64,000 nucleotides of DNA. Source: Knufia peltigerae (lineage: Eukaryota; Ascomycota; Eurotiomycetes; Chaetothyriales; Trichomeriaceae). Within the stretch, counting starts at the first letter, position 1. Each line of letters opens with the position of its first letter. Below, piece after piece: positions 9,761 to 20,890 of this stretch. Below the pieces are notes generated by a model. That model worked only from the letters and a program-made list of their open reading frames with translations. It was not told the DNA's origin and did not search any database. Where the stretch lies: positions 62,001 through 126,000 of the forward strand of contig JAPDRN010000094.1 of assembly GCA_030247855.1 (NCBI GenBank), read 5' to 3'. Made by a program: the position numbers and the translations under genes.

Positions 9761-12700
9761 ATGACCACCGCAGACTCCACGTTCACGAGGAGGCAACTCC
9801 TCAATCATGTTGTTGACAGACGTGCGAGAAATACTCCTGACGCCATCTATGCTGAATACCCAGTATCTACAACGGGATACGACGAGGGCTTCCTCAAGGT
9901 TACCTTTAAAGACTTCGCAAATGCCATCAATGGCCTTGCCTGGTGGCTGCACAACACAATCGGCCCTGGCAAAGACTTCGAGACATTGGCATACATCGGA
10001 CCACTCGACGTCAGGTACAATGCTCTCCTCCTGGGCGCAGTCAAAGCAGGTTACAAGGTGGGTTCAAAGTGGCTCCTTGCACATAGCAAGACCGTTCCTG
10101 ATGCATAGTGTTAGGTCTTGCTCACCTCGCCGCGGAACAGCATGCCTGCGCACGTCAATCTTTTCACTTTGCTAGACTGCAAGAAACTGGTAGCGCCCAA
10201 CCCCCCACCTCAGGCAGTAACCACGATCGCCGCCTCACACGACATCGCCGTTCTTGAGATCCCATCAGTTGCAGATCTTCTGAACCAAACCTATCCTGAT
10301 TATCCTTATGACAAGACTTTTGACGAAGCCCGTAAAGATCCTCTCGTAGTCTTGCATACCTCTGGAACGACAGGCCTGCCAAAACCTATCATCTGGACCC
10401 ATGACTTCGCCGATAGCTGGTTGTATTGGGTCAGCGTTGATGGGCCTGCCGAGTTCAACAACCAGCATGGTTTATGGTCTCCTGGAAGATTGTTTTTCCT
10501 GTTTCCTCCATTCCACGTACGAAGAACGAGAATTTGTTGAACCACACTGACCTTGTATAGGCAGCTTCCATGTTTGGATCGATTCTGGGAGCAATTTATC
10601 GAGAGACAACAATCATCTTCCCACCCGCCGGATTGATTCCATCTGCACAAGTACTAGTAGATGGGCTGAAGCATACCCACGCTACTTGTGCTGCTATTGT
10701 CCCCTTGGTAGCTGAAGAGTTGTCGAACAAACCAGATCTGTTAGACTTTGTCTCCATGAACCTGGCATCAATGTTCTACTCCGGAGGCACTCTCAGCCAA
10801 AGCGTTGGCGATAAGATTTCAGAGAAGATGAAGTTCTTCTCCATCATCGGAACCACTGAGACTGGACTGTTTCCGACCATTTACCCAGCTGATCAATGGC
10901 CAACCGCAGAATGGAAACATTTTCAATTCAACCCTGATTACAGGTTTGAATTCCAGAATGCTTCAGAAGGGGAATACGAGGCAGTTATTGCGCGCCATCC
11001 TGACAGCGACAAGGAACAACCCGTGTTTAAAGTCTTTCCGAACCTGAAAGAATATCGGACAGGAGATCTATATGTGCCGCACCCGTCGAAGCCGAACCTT
11101 TGGCATTACCGTGGAAGAGGAGACGATATCATTGTTTTCTTGACAGGTGAGAAGGTAGGTACCTTGGAAGTCTCATGTAAAATACCAACCGGGCATCTAA
11201 ATTCTCTCAAATGTTACTGTAGATCTCTTCCGTAAACCGAGAAGTCCATACTAACACATCTCTTTTCATGACAGACAAATCCAACCACGATGGAGCAAAT
11301 GATCTCCAGTCATCCCAAAGTCAAGTCTGTGCTTGTTCTGGGCTCAATGAGATTCCAAGCTGCACTCTTGGTCGAGCCAGAGGACGCAGAAGCTCTATCT
11401 GTCGCAGAACGAGCTGGCTTCATTGAAGAGATATGGCCAACGATTCAAGCTGCCAACGCGGACTGTCCACGACATGCACAGATCAAGAAATCACATATCA
11501 TGTTTATCAAGCCGGGGAAGCCTATGCTTCGTAGCGCTAAAGGCACTATCCAGAGGAGACCTACGTTGAATCTGTACGAAATGGAGATTGACGAACTTTA
11601 TGCCGACGCGGAGAAAGTCTCAGCTCTGGATGTGGAAGACCTCGATATGTCCGCGTTGTCGATCGACTGCAAGGATTCCAAGGCCGTCGCTTCCTTCTTG
11701 TCCGAGACTCTTAGTAGCTTTATGGATTCCAAGGACTTTGCAGAAGATGAGAACATTTTCCTCAGCGGTGTCGACTCATTGCAGGCACTTCAGATGACGC
11801 GCCGGTTGAAAGCCGTGCTTGCTTTGCCGGACCTCGAAATCAGCACAGTATATGCCAATCCGACTATCAAGATGCTCACGAAGGCCATTTTGAACCTCGC
11901 CGAAGAAGGCAACACAACAAATACTCTGGAGCAATCTTCTCGAGTTGATATCATTGAGGATACGATCAACAAGTACACCGCACTGGTCGACCACGTGGCG
12001 CAAAACGTCACCGAAACGTCTCTTTCCAAACATGATTCGGGTATTGGCCTTAATGGAAGAGTGGTCCTGCTCACTGGCTCTACTGGCGGAATTGGATGTT
12101 ATATGCTGCAAGCACTCCTTTCGGACTCGTCTGTGGGACACATTTATTGCCTGAACCGAGCAGAGGATGCAATCGCTCTTCAGCGAGCACGTTCTTCGGC
12201 CCGTGGTCTCCCTACGGCCTTCCCAGTCGACCGGGTGACATTTTTGACAACAGATCTAGCCAAACCGCAACTCGGTCTTGGAAACGAGCTCTACTCTCGA
12301 TTAGAACGCACTGCCACCAACATTATTCACAATGCGTGGCCTGTGAACTTCAACTTGACTTTGCCAACATTTGAACCACATCTGGAGGGTGTCGTCAATC
12401 TAGTCAAGCTCGCTGCAGCCACTCCCGGGCGTGCCCATGTCATGTTCATATCCTCCGTGAGCTCGGTCATGGGATCTCCCCAGAATCCTATTGAAGAGAA
12501 AATTATCACGGATGCCTCAGCTCCTTTGCCGATGGGTTACGGACAGAGCAAGTACGTTGCCGAGCGCATCCTCGGGTATGCGGAATCCAAATTGGCAAAT
12601 GTTGATGTCACAGTTGTCCGGGTTGGACAAGTCGCCGGTCCAGCATTCGCACCGGGTTCGTGGAATAAATGGGAGTGGTTCCCAAGTCTTGTTGTGAGCT

Positions 12701-13218
12701 CGCTGCATTTGGGAATGATACCTGATTCTTTGGGCAAAGGCAGGAATAACCATATCAATTGGGTGCCCATCGATGTCCTGGCAAACACATTGGTTGAGTT
12801 TTCTGTTGCACTCCCAGGTCAAGAGACACCCGAAAAAGGCATATTGAGAGTACTCCACCCTCAAAATCCGAGACCGACCTCATGGGATGGTTTGAGACCT
12901 ATCGTGATCAAGGCTCTGAACAATGCCATCAAAGGCAAAGGGCGCACAGAGGAGATCCAAGAGGTCACATTGAGTACATGGATCGAACGGGTCAGGAAAG
13001 ATGCAGCTTCACTCGATACGGCGGCCAAATTGCAGGACATGTTGCAGTTCAATCCTGCAGTCAAGCTTCTTGGTTTCTATCAAGGGTTGCTTGTTGGTGA
13101 TGAAATGTCAGCGATGGAGGGAGATAAGGCTTTGCAGGCAAGCGAGACCTTGGGAGGGTTGGGTGGAATCCAAGCAGACTGGATGCATAAATGGGTTCAT
13201 GACTGGGTTAAGGCCTAG
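9761..13218 (+). CDS. NRPS-like carboxylic acid reductase (adenylation, carrier, thioester-reductase domains)
   Basis: Four exons, 9761..10057, 10115..10516, 10561..11154 and 11275..13218, encode 1078 residues. The adenylation domain (about 1-550) shows VLHTSGTTGLPKP (about 179-191), GTTETG (330-335), YRTGDLY and HYRGRGDDIIVFLTGEK. The carrier domain carries FLSGVDSLQ with the phosphopantetheine serine at about 599. The reductase domain starts at LLTGSTGGIG (about 697-706), an NADP-binding motif, with the short-chain dehydrogenase pair Y853/K857 in YGQSK. There is no condensation domain. Enzymes of this A-T-R type activate a carboxylic acid, hold it as a thioester and release it reductively as aldehyde or alcohol; the fungal aryl-acid and amino-acid reductases are known examples. 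The substrate cannot be read from the sequence by eye. The P450 and methyltransferase upstream suggest one pathway. Confidence 0.93.
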
Positions 13219-14892
13219 TGTCGTATTTGTGGACGTACTCGTGTTGTTGATTTATTTCCGAATAGTGGTTGTGTTGAAGAAATAGTGCTCGTCATTTTGT
13301 TGTCCAGCTCCTCAAGTATTTTGGTCTCATGATCGTTGTTGAATCCTTTGTACCTCTGTAAACAAAGCCGATATCGCGGGTGTTACGACATCCCAATTAG
13401 GTCTAGCTTCCATCGCAGCACAAGACACGTCTGTAGGAAGCCTCATCAACATCTTGAAGAGCTGACGGGACCTCCAAGGGTACCACTTTCTCCCTCGCTC
13501 CAGCTGACCACTAGGATGATAATCGGAAGTCTTACGCATGCTCAATCCAGTGGTACCGAGGTACGCGAGATTGACTCTGCGTCAGGCCAACAACAGTCGA
13601 GCTCGAAGCCAGGTCGACATCAATACGGAGTTTTTTGTTGTCACAAAAATGTGCTTTCACGATTGACACGAGCGATAGTCCTCTGTACGGATAGAATCAA
13701 TAATCCCGCGGAGAATGCAAAGAACATATACATACGAGACGAAAGACAGCCTTATCAATGACCGAGAGAACAGCAGCAGATAAGAAGGATCCACCTTCTT
13801 TACTCTCCCTTACACCGACATGCACGTGGGAGAGATAAGCCTTGTCCAACCACATCATCATCACCACTTTCGTTACCTTGTGCGACTTCACCCCTTGCGC
13901 CATCCACCAGGGTGGCCCTAGACATGGGAGTCTGTGTCTCATGGGCTGTTTTTCCAGGCCGCCATCAGCATCACCACCACCAGCATCAAGATCTTCCCAG
14001 AAATTGGCCGTCATACACCCAATCAATTTTCACCCAGCCTCACATCTAGGATAGATCTACTAGCCGCACTTACTGCTTCACCTACGTGCATCGAAACAGA
14101 CGCTTGGGCATATCCCGGCATCTCCCCTCGACACAGGCAAGACCACAAGACCGTGTCGTTCCTGAAGCAGTAATGCCTATCAAGGCCAACGAGATCACCT
14201 GGTGATAATTATGCAGACTCTAAATACGGCGTAGGGTCTGAATGGGCCCAAGGCTCTCATCGAGCAGAGATAAAGAACAAAAGCAATATCCAGGCTACGG
14301 GATCATTCTTGTACCAACGACTTCCGAGGACGCAGATTGAACAGACACGACATTTGGTATTTGTCCAAGTATTCTTGTTCGAACACAATATCGCTGTGCA
14401 AACGTTTCGCCTCGGAACTCACAGAAGATCAACTGGGTCTTGCTGAAGACCACCAGGACCCATATTTTGCACCGTTATCAGCAACACCCTGGCACCAGTC
14501 AAATGGTGGCTCGTGTTTGATTGTTGTTGATTCGTCCGTTGGACTTCGATCTCTGGAAGCAGATCTGCCGCGGATTTGCTGGTCTAATTGTACGTCCATA
14601 CTCACAACGAGCCCAAGTTGGGCTATGCCCCCCGGAGAAAGCACACAAACATCGTATCAGTCCCAAGCCTGTGGTCAGCCACGCCGAGGGTACGTGGACA
14701 AAGCGAGTGCTTACTCGTTGTCGGTCTACATATATGTACCCGCTTCTCAACCTACCTTTCATCAATAGTTGATATTCATCGTCCATTCGACATCTTCCAG
14801 AAAGAGGACAACATCGACCTACAGTCCCGAAACCTCATCTTCGAGTGTCCATTCCAGCATACTGACACTCGGTGATTCGGTATCCTTTCATC
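13219..14892. other. Intergenic region upstream of the nitrate transporter
   Basis: 1.7 kb without a supported gene; the longest frames are about 140 codons and unlike any family I know. It separates the NRPS-like gene from the nitrate transporter, both on the plus strand, so the transporter promoter lies in its right part. It contains several GATA-factor-like sites, described separately. Confidence 0.4.
13751..14480. promoter_or_regulatory. Scattered HGATAR (AreA/NIT2-type) motifs upstream of the nitrate transporter
   Basis: HGATAR hexamers occur at about 13751 (minus), 13778, 13833, 14203, 14268 and 14475 (minus). AreA/NIT2 activates nitrate uptake genes through such sites, so their presence fits. 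A six-base degenerate motif is expected roughly three times per kilobase on two strands, so the count is only slightly raised. I found no CTCCGHGG site for the pathway-specific activator NirA. Confidence 0.25.
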
Positions 14893-16655
14893 ATGCGCCT
14901 CGCCACACTATTTCAGGCACCGGAGGTCAACCCTATCACCCACAAGGCACGATCCATTCCACTTTTCAACGTCATCAACCTATATGGTCGGGTTTTCTTC
15001 TTTTCATGGTTCGGTTTCTTTGTCGCTTTCTGGAGTTGGTATGCGTTCCCACCGTTGGTAAGTCAGGAGTTCGTCATCATGGACATAATCAATATTGTTT
15101 TTTTAGGGGCTGCTTTTGCTAACACATCAATAAGTTGCACGATACCATTCAAAAGGACCTCCACCTGACCAAGACCGACGTGTCCAATTCGAACATCATC
15201 GCCCTTTGCGCCACACTCTTGGTGCGCCTCATTGCCGGACCTTGCTGTGATAGATACGGCCCACGATACACATTTGCCGGATGTCTCCTGATCGGCGCCA
15301 TCCCTACCTTCCTCTCAGGGACCGCATATAACAAGGGCCAACTCTTCGCGCTACGATTCTTCATCGGTATCCTCGGTGGTAGCTTCGTGCCATGCCAAGT
15401 ATGGTCGACGGGCTTCTTTGACAAGAACGTCGTAGGCACGGCCAACGCCATTGCCGCTGGCTGGGGCAATGCCGGCGGCGGCGTTACATATTTGTGAGTT
15501 TTTCTTCCTTGTTGTCCATGCCGCTTGGATATGTACTAAACAAATTCCAACCCCACCAGCTTGATGCCATCCATCTATGACTCCCTGCTCGATCGAGGGT
15601 TGACTCCTCACACAGCGTGGCGAGTCGCCTTTGTCGTCCCGGGTATCGTCATCGTCTTCACGGCTCTGTGCATCCTCTTCCTCTGTCAAGACACCCCGGA
15701 TGGCAAATGGAGTGAGCGGCACGATGTCGCTCGAGCCAACCTCGCGGCTCACGGCGTCCAGACCACACTGCTCGTCGACGCCCCCAGAGCCGGCATCATG
15801 GACAGGCCCACCTACTACCCTTCTCCAGACGGCGCTTCCTCACCGCAGCCGTCCGTGCTCGACACCGGAACAGGTGAGAAAAAGCTGCAATTCGACGACG
15901 ACGCCACGGGTGAACGACAACGCAAGCCAGAGTCCCAGCAGTTCGCGGACCACGAGGCCCAGATGACGGAACAGCAAATGCCCGACACCGCGCGGGGCGA
16001 GGTCGTTGTCCAGCCCACACCCAAGGAAATCGTGACCGTCATGTTCTCCCCCCAGACGTTGGTGCTGGCGTTTTGTTACTTTTGCAGCTTCGGCGGAGAG
16101 TTGGCCATCAACAGTATCTTGGGCAACTATTATCAAAAGAATTTCAAATCTCTGGGTCAGACGACCTCGGGAAGGTGGGCAGCAATGTTTGGTCTGTTGA
16201 ACATCGTGTTCCGACCTTTGGGCGGTGTCATCGCGGACTTGCTGTTCCGGAAGACCTGCTCAGGCCACGGGCAACGAAGCGTCTGGGTCAAAAAGGTCTG
16301 GATCCACCTGCTCGGGATCGTCACGGGTGTCTTTTTGATCGTCATCGGTGTTTTGGACCCCCACGACCAGAGCACAATGTTCGGGTTGATGGCCGGTATG
16401 GCTTTTTTTCTGGAAGGTGGCAACGGGGCCAACTTCGCCTTGGTCCCTCACGTCATCCCTTCCGCCAACGGGGTGGTGAGTGGTATGACCGGGGCCATGG
16501 GCAATTTTGGAGGAGTGATTTTCGCCATCATCTTCAGGTATCATCCCAACAGTTACGCGAAATCTTTTTGGATCATCGGGGTGATTACGATAGCCTTGAA
16601 CGTGGCATTGTGTTGGATCCCACCGGTTGCAAAAAAACAAATCGGTGGGAGATGA
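14893..16655 (+). CDS. crnA: Nitrate transporter, CrnA/NrtA-type (major facilitator superfamily, NNP family)
   Basis: Three exons, 14893..15057, 15135..15493 and 15560..16655, give 539 residues. The start MRLATLFQAPEVNP and the run YGRVFFFSWFGFFVAFWSWY match fungal nitrate transporters. Both NNP nitrate signatures are present: GWGNAGGGVTY in transmembrane helix 5 and GAMGNFGGVIFAIIFR in helix 11. The arginines needed for substrate binding in this family lie in LLVRLIAGPCCDRYGPR and NIVFRPLGG. A long hydrophilic central loop (about residues 225-345, rich in Asp, Gln and Pro) separates the two six-helix halves, as in Aspergillus CrnA. It imports nitrate or nitrite with protons across the plasma membrane. 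Nitrate and nitrite reductase genes are not adjacent, unlike in the classical cluster. The neighbour downstream is a convergent oxidoreductase. Confidence 0.93.
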
Positions 16656-16772
16656 ACGGTATTACTATTTTGTTATTATTTGCATAGACGGGACGAGAAT
16701 CAGAACTAGAATGAGAACTAGTATCACAACTAGAATCAGAATGACAATATCAAAGTACCTTGTCCTCAAACA

Positions 16773-17993
16773 TCAGGGTTTCAACAAAATATATCCATCA
16801 CTCCCCACCCTTTCGGCCTCATCAAAAGCCTTTTCCCAATCGTCCAACCCAAACGTTCCCAAACACTTTGCCCCAATCATTGGCTCACCCTTTTCCGGAT
16901 TGTGCAACTTGACGACACCCGTCTCGATCAAGTTGATCATCCTCTTGACGTCGACCGGCTCAAACATCCATTTGCCCTTGATCGTGATGCCCCAATGCAT
17001 GATTTTCAAGTGTGGCAGGGCCACGTCCCCCGCAATGCCACCCATCAAGACACACCTCCCGCCCTTTTTCAAACTCATGATCCCGGCCTTGACGTGTGTC
17101 GACCCGGCCGCGGCGGGAGGACTCGTGTCGAAAAAGACATCTGCACCACCGTCGTCGGCAGTCGCAACTTTCAAAGCATCCAAGTCCGTCTGGTAATCAC
17201 CCGTGAGTTTGACACACACCACTCTCTCACCACCACCACCACCACCACCGGCGACACTTTTGACCTTCTCCAGGACGTCGACGTTTCGACCCATGGCGAC
17301 AACCTTTCCCGCACCAAGGCTCAATGCGACATGCACCGCAGCACTACCGAAACTTCCGGTGGCCGGACTCACGATGACCGTCTCCCCGGGCTTGACGTCG
17401 ACACAACCGGGCCCCATGCCCCCGTAAGGCACCATGATTTTGGATATGTACATGAGGTCTTGGACATTGTAGCCTCGGGCCTTGAACATTTTGGTCTCGT
17501 CGACTCGGTGACAATTCTCGAGGGGCCAGCGAACGTACTCGGCGTAAGTACCGTCCCGCCAGGCCTGGGACATGAGTCCTTTACTCGCGGCACCGAAACC
17601 GTCATGGATGGCCGAGAGAAAAGTGCTGTTGGCGTTTCCGTCGACGTCGTCTCGACCGGAGATGGTGATGTCCAAGAAACACAGGTCACCGACCCGCAAG
17701 GTCGTGGCGTCGGGACCCAACGCGACGATGCGTCCGATGGCGCTGGATCCCAACGTCAGTGGGGTAGGGTAAGGGTACTTTCTCACCCCGTTGTAGATGT
17801 CCTTGGTGTAGGAGATGACGTTGGCAGCTTCGACCTTGAGCACCGCGCTGCCCGGTGTCGGTTGGGGAGTTTGAATCTGTTGGACCGTGGGACGCGAGGC
17901 GTACGTGTCCTGTCTGAGGGCGCGGTGGGTCGGTGGGAGTGCGGTCGAGGATGAATTGGTCGAGCGAGACATGGTGTCTGTATACCTAGGCAC
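16773..17993 (-). CDS. Zinc-type alcohol dehydrogenase/quinone oxidoreductase-like protein (MDR superfamily)
   Basis: A 406-residue intronless frame. The N-terminal GroES-like domain contains GSSAIGRIVALGPDATTLRVGD. The Rossmann domain contains VIVSPATGSFGSAAVHVALSLGAGKVVAMG, an NAD(P)-binding loop, and GGRCVLMGGIAGDVALPHLK later on. The usual structural-zinc cysteine cluster is not evident, so a quinone-reductase-like or zinc-poor enzyme is likely; the substrate is unknown. A poly-glycine run of seven (about 265-271), encoded by a GGT repeat, interrupts the Rossmann region. The start at 17993 gives MPRYTDTM; the next Met, eight codons in, is equally possible. The gene converges on the nitrate transporter and is divergent from the dipeptidase. 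A long plus-strand open frame (16902..17954) is its shadow. Confidence 0.85.
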   Translation of the reverse strand: MPRYTDTMSRSTNSSSTALPPTHRALRQDTYASRPTVQQIQTPQPTPGSAVLKVEAANVISYTKDIYNGVRKYPYPTPLTLGSSAIGRIVALGPDATTLRVGDLCFLDITISGRDDVDGNANSTFLSAIHDGFGAASKGLMSQAWRDGTYAEYVRWPLENCHRVDETKMFKARGYNVQDLMYISKIMVPYGGMGPGCVDVKPGETVIVSPATGSFGSAAVHVALSLGAGKVVAMGRNVDVLEKVKSVAGGGGGGGERVVCVKLTGDYQTDLDALKVATADDGGADVFFDTSPPAAAGSTHVKAGIMSLKKGGRCVLMGGIAGDVALPHLKIMHWGITIKGKWMFEPVDVKRMINLIETGVVKLHNPEKGEPMIGAKCLGTFGLDDWEKAFDEAERVGSDGYILLKP

Positions 17994-19129
17994 TGAATAC
18001 TGCTAGACAAAAGGTAAAGTAGTACAAGGGGAGTATGAAGATGAAAATGTATTGAAGGATGGTTAGAGAACGATGAAGGGTGTGAGTACCATTTTCTCAC
18101 CTTAACCCGAGGTCATGACTTCTTTATATACTCATAGTTCACTTCACCCAGCAGCATAGTTACCCAGGTCATACCATGCAGCACCTCCTTACATTCAAGC
18201 CTTCGGTCACCGGAGAAAAAGGGTGTAACATGTTTCTGTATCTCCGATCCTTTTTCTCAAACCAAAAACTCTCCATACGGAGTGCAACCGTAGGCAAGGC
18301 ACCTAACTAGTAAGTACTCGTAAACTGGTCCTTCGTAAAGCATTGCAGTAGTACATTCTTCAAGAGACAAGGAGTAATGACTGGCTGACCCCGGACATGG
18401 ATGCTAAAGTCCGGAACTCCGTTACTTTCAGATTTTCTCCGTTTACCAAGGAGGAATTGATTCTGCCGACTCCATCATGACCTCTTACATTCAGTAGCAT
18501 CACAGCACATGAAACAACAAAACAAGAATAGATGGTTGTTGGAGTACCTTGCCGATGACCGCGAAAATGTATTCGAGGTCCGTATGGCTGGATTATATTC
18601 CACGATACTTGATTGGTCCTACATAGGTCTCTGAAGTACGTGACATGCCCATCGTCCGCGATCGCTTCTAGTGCCAATAAAAGTGGAAGGCCGCGTTCTG
18701 TTGCGTTCATGACCCCGAAGCTCTTCTAGGATCAAGTAGGATCGAGCAAAGAGACGTGAAAGCAGGCATCTTCTCTGCCAAATATTACCCTTGATCAACT
18801 AAACTGAAAAGGCACTGCCATTGGTGTTTCAAGATAGGAAAAGATGTTCGGTAACAGGTTCAGTGGGTCTGCGAACCCGACAAAGCCGTCGAATGAGCCA
18901 CGATGCCGTGTTGGGGCGATTGGCATTACTGAGGTGAATCGCAGACGGAGAAAGGCGTCGAACGAGCACCGATGCCGTACATACATACATGGGTCTGTCT
19001 TTGCTGTAGATGGATTGCTAGTCTTGAGCGACTCGACTGTGACGCCACAAATGACACTACTATTCCTCGATTTCTTCTTGTGTCTTAAAGCGCGGGTAAA
19101 TGGTGCACATACAATACCTTGGGATTAGG
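17994..19129. other. Divergent intergenic region between MDR oxidoreductase and dipeptidase
   Basis: 1.1 kb containing both promoters. A 116-codon minus frame (18360..18710) and a 94-codon plus frame (18844..19128) are open, but I recognise neither. An imperfect 28 bp direct repeat is listed separately. Confidence 0.4.
18882..18978. repeat. Imperfect 28 bp direct repeat (two copies 69 bp apart)
   Basis: Copies at 18882..18909 and 18951..18978 share 24 of 28 bases; the common core is CGATGCCGT preceded by GTCGAA-GAGC. Read as protein on the plus strand it repeats as KPSNEPRCR and KASNEHRCR. It lies in the promoter region of the dipeptidase gene. Function is unknown. Confidence 0.6.
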
Positions 19130-20518
19130 ATGGCATGGAAATGGATGATGATAGGTCTGGCCCTCAGTCTACAGGTCCATGCTGGCCATAACTACTACGA
19201 CCAGGCTATCAAGCTGATGGAATCGAGTCCGCTGATTGACACTCATGTTGACTTGCCTCAAATCATACGATCTTTGAGTAGGTGCCGACACCCCTCGAGC
19301 AGCTGAAGAATGCTCACCCGGATATCGCAGATCGAAGCCCACTGGAAGCCGTCTCTCAGATCAACGAGTCGTATCCAGGTCATGTCGACATACCTCGAAT
19401 GCGTGAGGGCCGACTTGGGGCAACATTTTGGTCGGTATGGACTCCATGTCACGAACTTGTGGGCGAGAATCCAGGCCTCGACTTTAATACACCAACCAGC
19501 GCAGTCCGGGACGCTCTGGAGATGGTGGACTTGATTCAGAACATGATAGATCGACATCCTGACTACCTGCAGTATGCACACTCTTCTCGCGACATTACAG
19601 AAGCTTTCGATGCCGGTAAGATCGCTTGCCTCATTGGCATGGAGGGTTCACACCAGTTGGGAAATTCGCTCGCAGTTTTGAGGATATTCGCACAGCTTGG
19701 AGTGCGATACTTGACCTTGACGCACACCTGCCATTCATCCTTTGCTTCCTCTGCTGGTGCTGGTGCGCCTATAAAAAAAGCGCATCATAACAATGGCCTA
19801 ACGGAGCTCGGTCGTCAGTTGATCCACGAGTTAAACCGAGTCGGTATCATGGTGGACTTATCGCATACGTCGGATGAGACTGCGCGAGAAGCCATTTTGC
19901 TCTCCAAAGCGCCCGTAGTATGGACACATTCTGGAGCCCGGGCGTTATGGGACCATCCGCGCAATGTGCCTGACAAGATTCTGCGCTTGATTGGCGATGG
20001 ACCAGGCCAAAATAAAGGCGTGATTCAGTCAGTGTTCTATCCTCCCTTCATTGGACCGACGGACACCCCCGGGGCCAACGTGTCCCGAGTGGCGGACCAT
20101 ATCGAGCACATAGCCAATATCGTGGGGAAGCAACATGTTGGCATTGCCTCGGATTTTGACGGCATGTACGCTTCGGTCGAGGGACTTGAAGATGCCAGCA
20201 AATATCCGGTTCTGGTAAGAATAAATGTGGCTTGATTCGTGGCTCTTGATGGCTGATCCTATTTAGGTTGCCGAACTTCTCTCGAGAGGCTGGACCGAAG
20301 AAGATACACAGAATGTCATGGGTGGCAATCTCATGAGAGTCATGGATGAAGTTGATGCTGTGAAGAAAGAACTGGCCGCTGAGCTCCCATCGACCGCAAT
20401 TTGGGAGATGCGAACAGACCTACCGGCAGTGACCTGGGGTGGCCTAGGCCAGGCGTACTTTCCTCTTGAAGTGCAAAGCATTATTGCTGAGAAGTACACG
20501 CGACATGATGAGTTGTAA
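19130..20518 (+). CDS. Membrane (renal)-type dipeptidase with signal peptide and C-terminal HDEL
   Basis: Three exons, 19130..19277, 19331..20214 and 20267..20518, give 427 residues. A 53 nt intron removes a segment containing an apparent frame break and restores IIRSLNRSPLEAVSQINESY. The protein is a peptidase M19 zinc enzyme that cleaves dipeptides. Metal and active-site elements are visible: LIDTHVDLPQ (H39, D41), GMEGSHQLGN (Glu), LTLTHTCHSSF (His), DLSHTSDETA (His) and IASDFDG (Asp). The N-terminus MAWKWMMIGLALSLQVHA is a signal peptide, and GANVSR is a possible N-glycosylation site. The last residues are RHDEL, matching the fungal ER-retention signal HDEL, so ER residence is predicted. 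An upstream in-frame ATG at 19100 would only lengthen the N-region of the signal. Confidence 0.9.
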
Positions 20519-20890
20519 GGTGCGGGTTGTTGCCTTTTTTTTGTACAGAGTCCTCGTTGAAAAGTAGAGACGTGACACATAGAACCATGTTAAGCCGTAT
20601 TTTCTCAATATATCTCGAACTTGTCTACCTAGATACCAGGGTAGATATAACCAGGTTCATATAAAGCGTCTCAATATTAGTAGTTCAATCAATACCTTTC
20701 GAAAGAACATGATAAGGTGTCGAAAACCACCGGATTTGAGCTGACAAGTCCGAGGCAACTTAGCCGAGGCCAGCATCGCAACCTCAGTCGCTCTCTCCCT
20801 CGTCTTGAGATCAATGACGAGCAACATCTGCCTCCATCTGCGACGTTAACAGTGTGATCAGAGCTGCCAGCTCAATGACTGCAACCCCAA
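20519..20890. other. Intergenic region upstream of the Zn2Cys6 regulator
   Basis: 372 bp holding the dipeptidase 3' flank and the regulator promoter. No motif recognised. Confidence 0.35.

Noticed and set aside
13751..14480. HGATAR sites as strong proof of AreA control
   Set aside because: About six sites in this span is close to chance for a degenerate hexamer; kept only as a weak feature.
17222..17251. CAC/GGT trinucleotide repeat as a mobile or regulatory element
   Set aside because: It is a coding microsatellite giving a seven-glycine run in the MDR protein; length variation is possible but nothing more is supported.
16902..17954. 350-codon plus-strand frame opposite the MDR oxidoreductase
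   Set aside because: Antisense shadow of a GC-rich gene; composition is Asp/Thr/His/Gly-rich with no domains.
19270..19335. Apparent frameshift in the dipeptidase gene
   Set aside because: A 53 nt GT-AG intron restores the conserved sequence IIRSLNRSPLEAV exactly, so the gene is intact.
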